DNA from: Diploscapter coronatus
Taxonomy: Eukaryota; Nematoda; Chromadorea; Rhabditida; Rhabditidae
Assembly (NCBI GenBank): GCA_964036155.1
Contig: OZ038423.1
Location: forward strand, 71,997,249-72,061,248
Direction: 5' to 3'
DNA length: 64,000 bases
The notes under the pieces are model-generated. The model searched no databases. It saw nothing but the letters and a program-made list of their open reading frames with translations, and was not told where the DNA came from. The position numbers and the translations under genes were made by a program. How positions within the stretch are numbered: the stretch's first letter is position 1; the number at the start of each line of letters is the position of its first letter. This document shows, piece by piece, positions 62,001 through 64,000 of the stretch.

Positions 62001-64000
62001 TTAAATATGATTTCCCTCGACTTCGGAAATGGATTCAGGCAAATGTTTGCCCATTGTTTCAGGCAGGAATATCAGTGCAACTACTGCGGCAGTAGCGGCT
62101 AGAAAGGCGAAAGGAAGGACGAGGGTTAGGGGTCCGAAGGCGTCCACCTGAAAAATCACCATTTTACATGGTTTAAGGCGAGAGTATTTGAAAGAGGAGA
62201 ACAAACTAATATTTTGATACGACAATAGGAAACAAATTTAATGCAAGATAGGAAAAAAGTAAAGTCGAATTGCAAAATGATATTAGGGAGTTAGAAGGTC
62301 ATCAATCAAACAGTCGCTGCTATCAAATTCCGGCTGATCGTTGATTTTTTCTTGTTTTTCGGATAAAAGAGAATTACATCATTTCGTCAATTTGCAGCAG
62401 AGTGCTAGACATTTCATTTCATACCGTCACTGTCAATGCTAACAGTGTAGCTACTTCCTATCATCTACCAAAGACTAGGTGCGTCGAGAACAATTATATA
62501 AGATGGATGGCATTTTTTAAATTATCGAAATTTTTGTGGACAATATAAGGGGGTGCTTACCAGCCAAAGTGCCACATAGGACGAGGCGATGGCGCCGATT
62601 CTAGCGATTGTCGAGCAACATCCAACTGCCGTGTTCCTCAGCACTGTCGGGAAGAGTTCAGAGGTGAACGTGTACATGGTCGTATAGGCCACGGTAATCA
62701 TTGCCTTGGAAGTCATCATCACGGCGATTTCGAGGAGTTGAAAGGGGGCTGGAATGGAATTTATTAGCTGGAAGAAGAATTTGAGGTTTTTATTTTCTTT
62801 TAAATTTCACATGGACGTTGACTTTTATTGTGAAATGTTCTAGCTTCACTTCAAAGCTTATCTTAAACTTCGATTTTAGGTTAAATTCGGTTGAAGATTA
62901 CTTGAAGCTGCATTTTGTTGCATCAAAGAAAACGTTGATAGAATTTTCATTTCCTTACCGTATTCCTTCACAGCGATAGTCGACAGAAGTGAGATTCCTC
63001 CGATGAACAGACTCGAGCTGACGAGTAGACGTCTTCCAATTCTGTCGATGAGCAGATAGACGATAAGTAGAGCTGGAATCTCCATCGCTGCAGAGATGGC
63101 GAAGTTCACGTGGAGACTTCCACCGCCCAGATCGGCTTTCATCGTCAGGCCGTAGTACATCATCGTTGTCACTGGCCTGGAATTCGAGTTATTTAAATTT
63201 CGAAGAAAATAGAACATGAATTTTGGTCAACTTTCAAGCTTTGAAAAAAAATTGAAATCCTACCAGATAAAGAAGCACGACAGCGATCGTTTTCTCAGAT
63301 TTGGAGTTCTGACTAGATCCGTGATTCCGAAAGAGGTGTTTTTCTTGGTTGCTGGCGGTCCTTCGATTTGGTTCCACCTAAAAATTATAAAATCTAATTG
63401 TGTGATTTTCTTTAATTCACCATTTCTCTGGAATGTAGGACTTGTTGACTTTGGCAGCTCTATTCAAAATGACATCAGCTTCCTCGTATTTTCCCTTGGA
63501 AACCAACCAGAGGGAACTTTCTCCGATTAGCCTGAAATTTTTGAATGGTTTGATTTTTCGGCTAGAAGTTGGACTTACCACCAATAGCTTAGAAATAGCA
63601 GGGAAGGAGCGGCAATGGCGAAGTGAAGCAGACGGTAGTCAGAGATGAGATAGGCTAGAAGGGCTAGGATAAGCTGAAATTTAAAAATTTTTAAATTATT
63701 GAAAACATTGTTATCTTTCAAGTTCAAATACTTTTAATCATGAACAAACGATGGTGAAGAGAAATGCTAGGAATATCTTTATCTTATTGGGCATTTTCTC
63801 ATTTATGATCATTATTGTTAAAAAAGTTATACCTGTCCAAAAGTGTAGAAGATATTCGCCACGACTGCACCCAGACTTCGATATCGCCTTCCCATCAATT
63901 CCATTCCCAGAACGACGGCGATTCCGTACAGACCTGGCTGGGAGATACCCGTTCCGGCTCTAAAGATAGTTGTTATTTTTAATCCGAAAAGTCTTATGAT
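62001..64000 (-). CDS. SLC22-type organic ion transporter (MFS), 3' part, partial
   Basis: Seven exons on the minus strand, from 63960 down: about 63832-63960, 63578-63673, 63422-63531, 63264-63375, 62959-63175, 62561-62748 and 62001-62147. The N-terminus is beyond the window. Recognisable parts are GLYGIAVVLGMELMGRRYRS, ESSLWLVSKGKYEEADVILN, WNQIEGPPATKKNTSFGITD, then MYYGLTMKADLGGGSLHVNF, IDRIGRR (an MFS loop motif), TSELFPTVLRNTAVGCCSTI and the C-terminal FLPETMGKHLPESISE. That pattern is typical of SLC22 organic cation/anion transporters in the plasma membrane. Substrate is not predictable. The gene runs towards the PP2C gene and ends 630 bp from its last visible exon. Confidence 0.87.

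Noticed and set aside
1..64000. tRNA, rRNA, CRISPR or transposase genes
   Set aside because: I looked for tRNA B-box-like words, 5S rRNA next to the SL-like element, regular short repeats and transposase motifs, and found none that hold up. A tRNA scan would be decisive.

Overview
The window looks like a free-living or parasitic nematode chromosome. It is AT-rich and intron-dense, with many introns of only about 30-60 nt and T-rich TTTCAG acceptors. Several start codons sit just after an acceptor with no upstream exon, as expected for spliced-leader trans-splicing. A 20/22 match to the nematode SL1 leader lies at 1194-1215. The encoded proteins are animal families (aPKC, Ski/Sno, DOCK, condensin II, PP2C/ILKAP, SLC22). 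I could not assign a genus.

Layout. 53-256: last exon of atypical protein kinase C (+). 257-3926: intergenic, with the SL1-like element and a 255-bp foldback. 3927-18717: a 19-exon Ski/Sno family corepressor (+); its exon sum is in frame and gives about 1068 aa. 20655-26547: a 26-exon gene (+, about 1182 aa) for a surface or secreted glycoprotein made of three homologous modules whose exon lengths and phases repeat almost exactly. 26940-27619: a four-exon gene (-) for a 154-aa secreted protein I do not recognise. 28149-28324: a possible membrane micropeptide gene (+). 29292-40915: a DOCK6/7/8-type Rho-family GEF (+). 41850-43689: a seven-exon, 234-aa coiled-coil protein (-). 43690-47874: a repeat-rich interval with an orphan coiled-coil exon, a large foldback, direct repeats and a possible small secreted-protein gene (-). 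47875-59195: condensin II HEAT subunit CAP-D3 (+). 59633-61371 and onward: ILKAP-like PP2C phosphatase (+) whose last catalytic exons are not present. 62001-64000: 3' part of an SLC22-type organic ion transporter (-).

There is no sign that these genes form one operon or pathway. They are on both strands and separated by 0.4-4 kb. aPKC (polarity), DOCK (Rho GTPase activation), Ski/Sno (TGF-beta/SMAD repression), condensin II (chromosome structure) and ILKAP are housekeeping or developmental genes. The 18.7-28.5 kb and 43.7-47.9 kb stretches are the accessory parts, with fast-evolving secreted proteins and repeats. The points most worth following are the SL1-like element with a maintained stem but a lost GU donor, the exon-periodic three-module protein with two GC-AG introns in its middle module, the family of short foldbacks (one in a DOCK intron resembles a miRNA-type hairpin), and the incomplete phosphatase gene.
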